A stretch of DNA of 64,000 bases from Blastocystis hominis (taxonomy: Eukaryota; Sar; Bigyra; Opalinata; Blastocystidae): NCBI RefSeq assembly GCF_000151665.1, contig NW_013171867.1, positions 780,427 to 844,426 of the forward strand, read 5' to 3'. The position numbers and the translations under genes were made by a program. Each line of letters opens with the position of its first letter. Within the stretch, counting starts at the first letter, position 1. Shown piece by piece: positions 54,006-64,000 of this stretch. The notes below the pieces were generated by a model. That model worked only from the letters and a program-made list of their open reading frames with translations, did no database searches and was not told the origin of the DNA.

Positions 54006-56743
54006 CTAGACTCCAAAACAAGAGTTCAGGCGCGAGTAAATCCGTCGTTTGTAGTTTTTGTCGTCGTCCGCGAGCTCCACTCCGTCGCGCGCAAGTTCCT
54101 CGAAGGCATTCTTGATGCCGTAGGCCAGGTTGATACAGTCGTTGTAGCATTCTTCCTCGACGTCCTTGGAATCCATGTACAAATTCCACAGCAGCACGTA
54201 CATGTAATAGATCCGAGTCGATGTATCCGACTTCAAATCCAGCGCCAGCTACACCTCACCCGCTCCCCAACAACCCCTCACCACATTGGCCACGCTCACG
54301 ATCAAGAAAGGATTGGTGTCCATCCACTCGTACCCCGAGTTCTGGATCTGCTCCATCGCGTAAATCACCAAATGATGATTCTCCGACGCGCACAGCTCGT
54401 TCAGCAACCGATTGATGTCCTGCGACTCCACCATCGCGTCGACCTCGCTCTCCGTCAGCGCGCTCTGCTGCAGCTGCGGAACATTCCGCTCCATCAGCTG
54501 CTTCAGATACCCCACATCCTCCTCCAGCTGCGCGATGTGCTGATTCATCGCCGCCAATCCGCCCGTTCCGCTCACCGCGCCGATCCCCTTCTGGATCTGC
54601 GTCTTCATCTCGCCCACCACGCTCTGCACGTGCGGGATCACCGCGTTCTTCATCGCTGCCCCCACGCTGGAGGCGATCGCCTTCTCGATCCGCTCCCCCG
54701 AGTCCTTCCGCATCGTCTCCAGCGCCGTCGCGAAGTTCTCGTCCAGCTGCTGGCGCAGCTGCTGCATCGACGCCGCCACCGCCCTCGCCGTCTCTTCCTG
54801 GATCATCGCGCGCACCGTCTCCAGCAGCTTCGCGTTGTTCTGCGCCAGCTATCCCTCAAACCGGCTCCTCTCCCCTACCATCTGCTGCACCAGCGCGATT
54901 TCGCGCTCCTCGATCGCCACCTGCGTCGCCGACATCGGAGCCATCGGGCTCGGACTGATCGCCGCGTCGTACTGCGGGAAATGCTGCATTCCGCTCTCCC
55001 GCGCCTTCGCCTTCGTCATCATCTCCAGAATTCCCAGCTCTCGGCTCTCCTCCACCGCCTTCGGCGCCGCGACCACCGTTCCTTCCGTCGGTTTTGCCGC
55101 CTTCTTCGGTTTTGCCGCCTTCTTTGGCTTCGCCTCCGCTTTGACCGGGGCCGGCTGCGTCTTTTGCGCGGGCTCTGGCTTCGCCGCCGCCACGGAAGGC
55201 TTCGGCTGCGCGGGCTCCGGCTTCGCTGCCGGCTTCTTCGTCTTCACCGGCTTTTTCGATTTGAGCACCGGCAATTCCGACTTCTGGATGGGACTTTCCG
55301 GCTTCTGGATGGGCACTACCGGCTTGGGAATGGGCATTGCCGGACCCTCGGTGGGCGTTGCCGGCTTCTGGATGGGCACTACCGGCTTGGGAATTTCCGC
55401 CTTCTGGATGGGACTTTCCGACTTCTGGATGGGCACAACGGGCTTGGGAATGGGCATTGCCGGTTTGGGCACGGAAAGCTCGAAGGGATTGACGAGCTTG
55501 GTCTTCTTGACCTTCTTCGCCTTGCTCTTCTTCGTAGGACGCGCAGCCGCTTCCGGCTCCGGCTCTGCTTCCGGCTCCGGCTCTGCTTCCGGCTCCGGCT
55601 CTGCTTCCATTTCTGGCTCCATTTCTGGTTCCATTTCTGGTTCCATTTCTGGCTCTTGCTCGACTTCTTGCTCAGGGATTTCGTCGGACGTGAAAACAAT
55701 CTGGGGCGTTTCCAAAAAGGGATTCGGCTCCGACTCGTGGTCAGTCCGGTTCCCCGTTTCCCTTTCTCCTCCATCCGCTCTCTCCTTCTCTCCCAGTTTC
55801 TCCGTTTCCCCTTTTTCATCGAGTTCGGAGCCCTCGCTCTGCGTCACTTCGTTGCTCTCCGCCCAATCCGCCCACGCCTCGCTCCCTCCTTTCCCCGCCA
55901 TCCCCGCGGAACCCCGCTCGCCCTCCGAATCCACCGACTCCGAGGGCGTTTCGTTGCCCTCGTTCTCTTCGAATTCGTCGGGCTTCTCGCTGGGCTCCGA
56001 CTCGGACACGTGCATTCCCAGCGAAACCCACCCATTCAGATCGAACGGCTGATTGGTCGCCGCGGGAGCCGATTCCCCGCGGGACTGGCTGCTTTCGATC
56101 ATGTCAAAAATCGAGGGGTCCGGCTTGGGAACGCTCGGCGAGGAAGATTCCGCGGGGTTCGAGGCGACCGACGGGTTGGCGGGAGAAGTTGCCGCCAATT
56201 TTGCCGGTTGGGAGGGCTGGAAGGTCTGGCCGAAGAATAACCGCGGTTTAGGAACCTCGGAAATGGGGGCTGGAAGGGTCGGAGTGGGCTTGGGAGCTTT
56301 TGGAAGGACGGGAGATTTGGAAAGAGGAAGCGGAACGGAAACCGGAGCCTCGGATTTGGGATCACGCAGAGGGATTTCTAATGGTGATCGGAAAGGGAAG
56401 CTAGAACGAGGAATAATGGGATCAGGAGATACATCGTCCGACTCAGAGTGAGCAGACGAGGAATAGAGAGGGGAAGAGTGAGAATCGTCTTCACTGGTAT
56501 CTGCTTCGGAGTCATTCTCGCTATTGCTCTCTAGGATAGGGAGATTTGCAACTTCATCGGATTTCAGGAGGAATCGATTGCTCTTTTGGATCTCGTTCGA
56601 CACACTCTCACTGTTTGTTAGAAACTACGATTTCACCTTACTTCAGCGCTTCCACGTTATTTCCACTTTCAAAAGATGGATCGTTCTCCGGACAGTAATC
56701 TTCCTCTACAAACTATAATCAAAGGAATAGGCGGTATTACCAT
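54006..56743 (-). CDS. Pro/Lys/Glu-rich coiled-coil protein
   Basis: ATG 56743-56741 followed by a 28-nt intron (56740-56713), a short exon, a 31-nt intron near 56640-56610 with CTAAC branch site, one very long exon, then introns of 30 nt (about 54877-54848) and 33 nt (about 54280-54250). About 870 aa. The first 550 residues are disordered: acidic, then Glu-Pro-Glu-Met/Ala repeats, a basic patch, and 12-residue P-K-P-V-V-P-I-Q-K-like repeats. The next 150 form a coiled coil with many Gln and Ala. The last 150 are a helical domain. The plan (disordered region, coiled coil, helical C-terminus) recalls decapping scaffold EDC4, but I see no decisive motif. Genomic TAG. Confidence 0.65.
55280..55680 (-). 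repeat. Coding repeats (PKPVVPIQK and EPEM/EPEA units)
   Basis: Overlapping 33-39-bp units near 55290-55470 and 12- to 18-bp units near 55553-55665, all in frame. Confidence 0.85.
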
Positions 56744-57090
56744 CTATGAATTAAAATGTTACAAATAAAGCTACAATTTTCGTTCGGAATATATCGATCT
56801 CCAACAAACTCGGGCATGAAGGTATTCTGGATATCTTTCTCACTAAACGTGATATCTGAACAGATCTCTCACCTGCTCTCATCACTGCTGTGCAGGTTGT
56901 TCATCATGGCGAAAGACAAACGCTGTGCTTCATCCATTGTTTTCACCCCGCCAGCAGGTTTTGAATAATTATTAATAAGGTCCATTCTTTTAGGATTAAT
57001 AACCTTATCAAGAAAAAGTGAACTTTTGTTTTATTAGTTTCGATTTTACCTCAAAACTGTTTAAAAACAAACACAAATAGGGAGAAACGA

Positions 57091-58660
57091 CTAACCATCG
57101 CATAGCAAGGACGATTCACGCAAGAAAAGAATCATACCATCTAGAGGATGTGTCTCAAAAAACGTTATCAGACGCATGTCACTCCACCACATCCTTCCTA
57201 TAATCCAAAGCGAAAATCCGTGAACCCCATCGATAAACCTTGCCTCAACGACCTGGATCCCTGGTAAGAATTCAAGCACATAGCGCATCGGAACTCTTCG
57301 TACAAAGCCATCAATAATAACCCGACGCAGATATCCTGCTCCCTGCTCCATCCTCTCCACTCCCATCTCCTTCCAGGGCATGCCCGGCTGCAGCTCGCCT
57401 TGTGCCCTGCAGGGAGGACAAGAAGCAGGAGGAACAGACGAATAGGGAGGGATGGGACGAGTGGGATGAGTTGGATGAGTGGGAGGGATGGGACGAGCGG
57501 GATGAGCGGGATGAGCGGGATGAGCGGGACGAGCAGGTTGAATGGGATGAATGGGATCGATCATTGAGTTCAAATTGTTCAAATTGTTTAAATTGTTTAA
57601 ATTGTTTAAGTTGTTTAGGTTGTTCAAGTTGTTCAAGTTGTTCAAGTTGTTTAGGTTGTTCAAGTTGTTCAAACTGTTCATATCATAACAATCACTGCAA
57701 TTACTCAAAAGATTCGACATGTTCAAAGTGTGGTAATTCCTTCCAAAATTCAATTCATTCAAATCATACAATTCATTCAATTCATACAATTCATCCAATT
57801 CATTCGGAGAGCACGGCTTTCTACTATTCTCTTCACAAAAACAACACAATTCTCGCCCTCCAGGCGTGCCTCCACGCCCAAAATCGTTCGTTTCAGACAA
57901 AGGAATGGGCTCCGCAGCTTTCGGCTCATCGCCACACGGCAAATTCGAGTCATTCTTCGCTCCAGAGCGTGGTGAAGCAAGAAAATCACGGCTAAAATAA
58001 CCGTTTCGGTGGATTACCAATGAAGAGAGACGGCTGAACTGCACCTCGAAAGAAAAGCGACGGCCATTCCAGGTGTAGGCCAGCTCTTGAAGGCGACACT
58101 TCGCGAAAACGCTCTCGCTCAGATGAAGGTATTCGACGAGAGCTTTCGGACCAGCGTCATGGATGAACATGCGAATACGCGTGACATTCCCAAATCGACT
58201 GCAAATCTAGGTAAAAAGTCAGATGGCATAGGATACGGAAAATAAGTGATTTAGAGATAGGGTAGAATTGTCAAAACATATGATAGATATTAGCAAAACT
58301 CGTTGGGGAATAGAATGATCTTCAGGTACAATTAACTCGGAGTAGCGAGAATACTGAAGATTAATATCATGACCATGAATAATCAATTTGTTTCTCTCAA
58401 AATAATTCATAACTTTTACAGCATCTTGAACTGAATACAACTCGATAAGTGCCTAGGATTACTAACAAGAAATAAGAAAACCTGATTATTGGGCCGTAAA
58501 ATAAACAACTCCTTTACTTTACATACTTTTTCGATTTGCTCAATGATGTCAAGCTACAGTATCATCGAATAACGAAAGTAGAATACCCGAGATATACTAT
58601 GAGTAATTAGGTTGGCATGGAGAACCTTTGATACGACTATTTCATCACCTTTCTAACAAT
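57091..58660 (-). CDS. PTB/hnRNP L-like RNA-binding protein
   Basis: Nuclear RNA-binding protein of the polypyrimidine-tract-binding class, probably in splicing. RRM1 is spread over exons from about 58600 to 58230: I-E-K-V-C-K-V-K-E-L-F-I-L, then A-L-I-E-L-Y-S-V-Q-D-A-V-K-V-M-N-Y and the PTB-type extra strand with Q-Y-S-R-Y. RRM2 begins near 58190 (F-G-N-V-T-R-I-R-M-F) and runs to about 58020. A low-complexity linker has Asn-Asn-Leu repeats (57560-57680) and Pro-Ala-His repeats (57440-57555). A last RRM-like domain ends the protein. The 5' end is tentative: no firm start codon beyond about 58660. Stop is genomic TAG, with TGTTTGTT at 57073-57066. Confidence 0.72.
57430..57680 (-). repeat. Coding tandem repeats in the PTB-like gene
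   Basis: Nine-bp units (TTGTTTAAA/TTGTTCAAG on the plus strand) coding Asn-Leu-Asn at 57565-57680, and 10- to 15-bp GGGATGAGC units at 57440-57550. Confidence 0.88.
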
Positions 58661-58669
58661 CACTCGCAA

Positions 58670-59079
58670 AACAAGGTATTACAAGCATGATACTCTATCA
58701 AGATAGATAAGAATACAAACGATAAACAATAATTCAAAGAATGCCAAGCTAAAATACTATTATGACATTAAGCTGAACTACAAAATGTGGAAACAACGAA
58801 CACAGATGATTCAGTTATTGCATGACACATTAATTCACAGCATGAAACAAACTCAGATTGACATATTCTTGTTTTCTCCCAGATCCTGCATTTGCATAGT
58901 TTTACTAAATTCATTGCAGTAGGACAACACATGCAAAATGTCCTAGTGCTAGATCCCTAGCATTCAGAGAGTTTTGCGGAATCGCGGTTATTTAGGACTG
59001 CTGGCAGAAAAAGGATTTGGTAAATAGAGAACCTTTCTAAACCCATTTTCTCAATAATCATTCTGATTGACGGTATATT
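58670..59079. other. Intergenic, divergent promoters
   Basis: AT-rich, no ORF seen; lies between the PTB-like gene and the acyl carrier protein gene. Confidence 0.4.
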
Positions 59080-59471
59080 ATGTTCAGAGCCCTTGCTAGA
59101 ACTGTTCCCACACTTCGAAGTGCTGTTGCGATGAGATATTTCGCTTCTCAGGCATGCGCTGGTTATTCGCCATTAAGATTAGACTTTCCTTCCTACTGAA
59201 GAGGTCACCGCCCGTATGCTGGATGTGGTGAAGAAATTCGATGCTGTCGATCCTACTCGTGTAAGTGGTTCGATACGAGTTCTTATCCATTTAGGTGACT
59301 CCCACGGCTCATTTCCAGAACGATTTGAAGCTGGATTCTCTGAACGTTGTAGAGTTGATTATGGCCATTGAAGATGAATTCGCTCTCGAGATTGCTGATG
59401 ACGTCGCCGAGAAGATCCATACTGTCGGAGATGCCATCAAATTCGTTAGTGAACATCCCTTCTCTAAGTAA
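59080..59471 (+). CDS. Mitochondrial acyl carrier protein
   Basis: Carries fatty-acyl chains on phosphopantetheine and, in mitochondria, supports Fe-S assembly and lipoate synthesis. Exons 59080-59151, 59183-59260 and 59295-59471 encode 108 aa. Residues 1-24 form a typical presequence. The attachment serine is in the [11 protein letters not shown] motif, with the acidic helix I-A-I-E-D-E-F following. The first intron (59152-59182, 31 nt) starts with GC rather than GT (CAG then GCATGC, ending GATTAG); splicing it keeps the frame and joins presequence to domain. The second intron is 34 nt, GT-AG. Genomic TAA. Confidence 0.93.
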
Positions 59472-59519
59472 TTATCAACACAAGAACCACCATTGCCATT
59501 ATACAAACTAGAATAGTCT

Positions 59520-59535
59520 TGTTTGATAACAAACA
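59520..59535. terminator. Back-to-back 3'-end elements (palindrome)
   Basis: TGTTTGATAACAAACA between convergent acyl carrier protein (stop 59471) and SMC2 (stop 59561). Confidence 0.7.
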
Positions 59536-59560
59536 CAACACAGTTGCATCTATATTCCTA

Positions 59561-62500
59561 TTACACACGTCTCCGCTTACTCTCCTTCCCCTTCTCTCCC
59601 TCTCCCTCTCTCTCCTCATCCTGAAGAATCTGCCCCACCGTCCTCGTCACCGTGCTCACTCCATCCACGAATTTGGTTCGGAAGATCACATTCGCATTCG
59701 TGAACATGCCCTCCTTCAGGCTCACCACGATAAACTGGCTCTGTCCGAAGTGTTTCCTCAGCATCCTCCCGATGTTCTGCGTGTGGCTCAGATCCAGCGC
59801 CGCGTCCACTTCGTCCAGAATGTACATCGGCGCCGGTTTGAACAGCAGCAGCGCCAGCACTAACGACAGCGCCAGCAGCGATCGCTGCCCGCCGCTCAGC
59901 TCCGACAGCGACTCTTTCTCCTTCCCTCCGAAGGCCACGCGGACCTCCAACCCGTCCAAAACCGTCCCGCCTGCGGGGGGATCGAGGCGCGCGGAAGCCC
60001 CTGGAAGCAGCGTGCTGAAGATCGAGCCGAAGTCGCGATTGACCTTCGCGTACGTCGAGGCGAGCGTTTCTTTCTTCTTGATGTCCAGCTCGTCGATCAC
60101 CTTCACAATCTGGCTGCGGTCGTTCTCGATGATTCGCCGCTTCTTGAGCAGTTCTTGGTACTCGCTCTCCGCCTTCTCCATCATCCCCAGCACTTTCTTG
60201 TTCAGCCGACGCCCCAAATGTTCCTGCTCCTCCTCCAGACTCGCGATGCGCGCGCGCAGCTCCTTCGGGTCCAGGCGCGCGAAGTCGTAGTCCGTTCCCT
60301 CCTTCCCGAACTCGCTCTCCTCGCTGCTCAGCCACGCGAACTGGCTCAGCAGGCTTTGCATTCGGCTCTCCGCGTCCGCGCGCGCCTTCTGCAGCTTCGC
60401 CTTCCTCCCGGCCACTTGCTTTCGCTTCGCTTCCGCCTCCTCCATCTCGCGATTCCGCGCCTCCAATTCGCGCTGATACTCCTGCACTTCCTCCGATTGC
60501 CGGTGCGCTTCTTCGCGTTTCGCCGTCGCTTCGCGCTTCACGCGATCGTACTCCTCCTTCATCGCGCGCATCTTCGCTTCCAGCGCCTCCACCACCTTCG
60601 CGTGCGTCGCCAGCGCTTCTCTCTGCGCAGCGATCGCCGCTTCCATCTCCCCCAGCTGTCGTCGCTGCTCCTCTTCCTCCAATCGCTGCTCCTCCGCTTC
60701 GTTCGCTCCGGATTCCGCCGCTTTCGCCTTCATCTTCGCGCTCTGGCGACACGCCTCCACCGATTCCATCAGCGCCTGCACGCTACTCGCGCCCGCCGCT
60801 TTCATTTCCCGCTCCTTCGCCTCCAGATCTCGCAAATGCGCTTCGCCGCGCTTTTCTTCGCCCACCGCTTCCTCCAGCAGGCTTCGCAGCTCCGCAATCT
60901 CCTTCGTTCTCGCCGCCTTCTCGCTCTCCAGTCGCGTCGATTCGCCTCCCGCGCTTCTCTCCAGCACCTCCATGTTGTGCAGCTCCAGCTCCAGTCTGCC
61001 CTGCACGCGCTGCTCTTCCTGCCGCTTCCCGCGCAGCCGCTCGAAGCTCGCTCGAAGCTGCGCGGCCTCCTGCTCCAGCGCCACGCGCCGATCGCGCAGC
61101 TGGTTGGCCTCGGCCAGCAGCTGCAGCACGGGGACGCTGCGGCTCCGCGCGCCGCCCTCCAACACCCCGGAGGGATCCACAATGTCGCCGTCCAGCGTGA
61201 CGGTCCGCGCGCGCACGCCGGGGTGGAACGCCACTTTCCGCGCCACGTCGAGCGTCTCGCAGACCAGCGTGGTCCCGAAGACGTACTCGATCGCCTCCTG
61301 CACGCTCTCGCTGTACCCCACCAGCGTGAGCGCCAGCGAAACCGACCCTTGCGGCGCCAATCGCTGCGCTTGGAGCACTTTCGCGGGGGGGAGCGTGTGG
61401 TGGCGGATTCGGTTCAGCGGAATGATGGTCACGCGCCGCTGCAAGCGGCCTTTCTTCAGCAGCGCGCTGCCCGTCTCGTCCGTGTCCACCACCACTTGGT
61501 AGAGCTTCCCGCCCGCGCAGACTTCGATCGCGTTGGTGAAACGCTCGTCGCGCACTTCGATCAGCTCCGCCACCAGGCCTTTCACGCGCGAGCGATCGAA
61601 GTGCGGCTCGGGATCGCTGTAGCTGAATCGCAGACTGCTCACTTGGCTCTCAGCGCGATCGCACGCGCTTCGGACTTGTTCGAGCTCCGCCTCCACGTTC
61701 TGATCGTCACTCCCGTTCATTTCGATCGACTCGAAGCGATTGCTGCGCGTGCTCGTACTCCCCGCTGTCCAACCCGATGCTGCTCAGCTCTGAACGCAGC
61801 TTGTTCACGCGATCTCGACAGGCCGTTAGCTCCGCTTCGTTCTTCGCTCGCTCGCCAGCACTTCGATCCAATGTCGCGTTGATTCGCTCCAGCTCGGCTT
61901 CCGACGCCGCCAATTGCTGGCGCAGCTGTTTGATCTTGCTCGCTTGTTCCAACTGCACGCGTCGTTGCTAGTTCTCACCTCCATCTCGCGCTCCTACCGC
62001 TTCCACCAAGTCGCCAAAGCTTCGGCCGGACGATCCAGACGATCCGGAGGATCCGGAGGATCCGACATCGCCTTGCTTGGCGTGTTCCAACTGCTTTTCG
62101 AGCTCTTCGAGCCGCACACGCTCTTCGCTCGCTTCCTTCGCGCGATTCTCCGCCTCGATTCGCTTTCTCTACGCATTACACGCCTCCTCAGCACGCACGC
62201 GAGCCAACGTCGCGGCCTCCTCCACGCTTTGCGTCATGCTCTGGAACCGATTCTCCGCCAACCGAAGCTCCTGCTTCTCCCGGTCCATCGCGGTTATTTC
62301 GCTGCTGTAGCTCGCGTTCTCGCGGATCAAATCCTTCGAGCGTTCGCGCTCCAACCTCTAGATGACTCGCTCGTCCCTCTCTCACACTCAACTCGTCCGC
62401 GTCCGCGCTTGCTTTGGAGTTGGATTGGATCGCCTTCACCTTCCGCTCGATTTCCTCGCTTCGATTCTACCTCTGACTCCGACCCTTCCGCACACTTTCA

Positions 62501-63402
62501 ACCGGTTTATCGCGCTCTCCAGGTTGAGCTCCTCCGCTATCAGCCTGTTTTCTTCGGCTCCGTCGTGCAGCGTTTGACGAGCCGAGTAGTATTCGAACGC
62601 TGTTTCTTGACGATGCAAACGCTCAATCTCCGTGGAGTTCGACGCCCACTGAAGATACGCGCTGCGCTGCGCCCGCAGCTTCTCGAGAGTCGGAGTGATA
62701 TCTACAGCTTGCAACCCACGAGCGATTTAACCTTCCTCCAAAATCTTCGTTATCTCCGATACTTTCACGTCTTTCTTTTCCATCGTTTTCTGGGCTTGAG
62801 CCTTCTTCATCTCATACAGCCGAGTACCACACGCTTCTTCAACCATACCAAGAATCTCCTTTGGTTTCATATTCAGGACCTTCGTAATGTGTCCCTAAAT
62901 TTCAACGGTTTCGTAGTGCAGTACTTGCATGATCAGAAAGTGGGGGTTATTCACATTCAACTGAACACTGTGAAATAGATTCTGGACTTGGTTCACTTGG
63001 GCGTTGTGGCCCTGAATCAAGTATTTGTTGCGTCCACCTATCACCACTTGACGAGTCACTGTGATTCGGTCATACTGCTCGTATCCAATAGGGCTCTGAT
63101 CACTGCGCTCGTTGTTGAATACTAACGTTACTGTTGCTTTCGTGATGCCCGCCTGGCCTTGTTTGTACACTAATTCCTGTAGATTCTTTACACGGACCTA
63201 ATACGTAATAACCTGTTATCAAAAAGAAGCATACTTGAGACAAGTTGGTAATTCCTAAGACAAAACAGATCGCATCCAGAATATTGGACTTCCCACTCCC
63301 ATTTAGTCCTGTAATCGCATTGAATTTGCTGTCAAAGCCAGAGATCACTGTACGATTAGCATAACTCTTAAATCCATCTAAAATGATTTCTTCCAAGTAC
63401 AT
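59561..63402 (-). CDS. SMC2: SMC2 condensin ATPase subunit
   Basis: Structural maintenance of chromosomes protein of condensin. The N-terminus from ATG 63402 has G-F-K-S-Y-A-x-R-T and the Walker A motif [12 protein letters not shown]. Introns of 30-37 nt split the head (63233-63197 and 62924-62895 keep phase), and [10 protein letters not shown]-x-I-T-K-V-L is the SMC2-type segment. Long coiled coils flank a hinge near 61500-61100. The C-terminal head has [12 protein letters not shown] and the Walker [11 protein letters not shown]. About 1170 aa, normal for SMC2. Some central exon joins (61720-62450) are approximate. Genomic TAA; the 3' element is 26 nt downstream. Confidence 0.93.
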
Positions 63403-63769
63403 ATTGGCTCAATTACTAGATGGATTTTATTTGCTTTTCGTATTTGAATTCTCTTTGACCTTTTTTTCTATTTTAAACATTTGTTTTGTATTTCCGGAGT
63501 CGAGTGGAAAGTATCAAGATGCTTAAAAAGCCTTTTTGGACAAATGGCAATAAAAAGTTCGGTGCGACTCTTCAGAGGGTGATTGCAATAAATGAGACAA
63601 TTTGTGTGATTAAGGAGTGCGCGTTTAATATAGAATAGGTAAAAATAGAATGGACCACTTGATGAATCGAGTAAAGTATTAATAATAAGTATAATGAATT
63701 TAGGGGCAGTGGGCGTTTCACTCTAGTTGATTATTCCATATACACAGATAGTCTTACCAGAAAGCCAAA

Positions 63770-64000
63770 ATGTCTGAGGAAGTAAGTCGAAGTGTGTTTA
63801 GAGTGGTTGGAGTGTTGAGGCGTGAGAAGTGTTGCATGTTTACGGAAAGGGACTTTCTAACGGTATAATAGGCTAATAACGTTGCTGCAAACTTAGAGCA
63901 GAAGAAGAAGAGAACTTTCAAGAAGTTTACTTACCGCGGAGTGGACTTGGACAAGTTGCTGGACATGCCCTTGAAGGATTTGATGGAGCTTGTTGATGTA
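63770..64000 (+). CDS. RPS15: 40S ribosomal protein S15 (uS19), 3'-truncated
   Basis: Exon 1 (63770-63781) encodes M-S-E-E. A 90-nt intron (63782-63871, CTAAC branch site at 63856) is followed by exon 2 from 63872, which runs off the window. The start of the uS19 family is clear: [22 protein letters not shown]. As in RPS4, the first intron lies close to the start codon and is about three times the local intron length. Confidence 0.95.

Noticed and set aside
53958-56240. Very long plus-strand ORFs opposite the Pro/Lys-rich gene, and similar ones opposite SMC2 (60155-61882)
   Set aside because: They mirror GC-rich coding repeats or coiled coils on the other strand; composition is His/Arg/Leu-rich shadow sequence with no exon structure.
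57730-57995. CRISPR-like regular repeats
   Set aside because: The repeats are continuous coding units without spacers, and the genome is eukaryotic.

Overview
The window is compact protist nuclear DNA. I infer Blastocystis or a very close relative (stramenopile) from three things. Introns are nearly all 28-37 nt, GT...TAG, with a TRAC/TGAG branch-like motif a few bases before the acceptor. A TGTTTGTT element lies just past almost every gene. Several genes have no in-frame stop codon upstream of that element. Gene density is high, strands alternate, and proteins are eukaryotic, several with mitochondrion-type presequences. The subtype cannot be told from the sequence.

Left arm (1-19.6 kb): 3' end of a coiled-coil protein, a secreted beta-helix protein, a PPP4R1-like HEAT protein, alanine aminotransferase, Sec61-beta, RPS4, the NOL9/Grc3 polynucleotide kinase, a type II Golgi-type glycosyltransferase, an unknown helical protein, a Sec1/Munc18 protein, an AT-rich gap, a 2-Cys peroxiredoxin and a 5S rRNA gene.

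Middle (19.8-39.3 kb): a decayed Polinton/Maverick-type element bounded by imperfect inverted repeats of about 230 bp. It carries a DD35E integrase, a protein-primed family B DNA polymerase, two copies of a repeat-domain structural gene and small ORFs. Most are broken by stops of all three kinds and by frameshifts. Between the two structural copies lie a GC-rich fibronectin-III gene full of microsatellites and a MORN/leucine-rich-repeat gene. The whole block sits between two nearly identical 5S rRNA genes.

Right arm (39.6-64 kb): two organellar helical-repeat (PPR-like) proteins, a polytopic membrane protein, a diacylglycerol-lipase-like enzyme, an adrenodoxin-type ferredoxin, an UNC93-like transporter, PAF1, cpn60, a proline/lysine-rich coiled-coil protein, a PTB-like RNA-binding protein, mitochondrial acyl carrier protein, SMC2 and the start of RPS15.

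The strongest biological signal is in 3' ends. In seven genes the reading frame runs into the TGTTTG element, and a single in-frame T lies exactly 5 nt upstream of it, so cleavage there plus poig(A) addition would make UAA. At five convergent gene pairs the element occurs on both strands back to back, forming a short palindrome that looks like a shared bidirectional 3'-end signal. All gene models come from reading the sequence by eye; exon joins given as exact were checked for phase.
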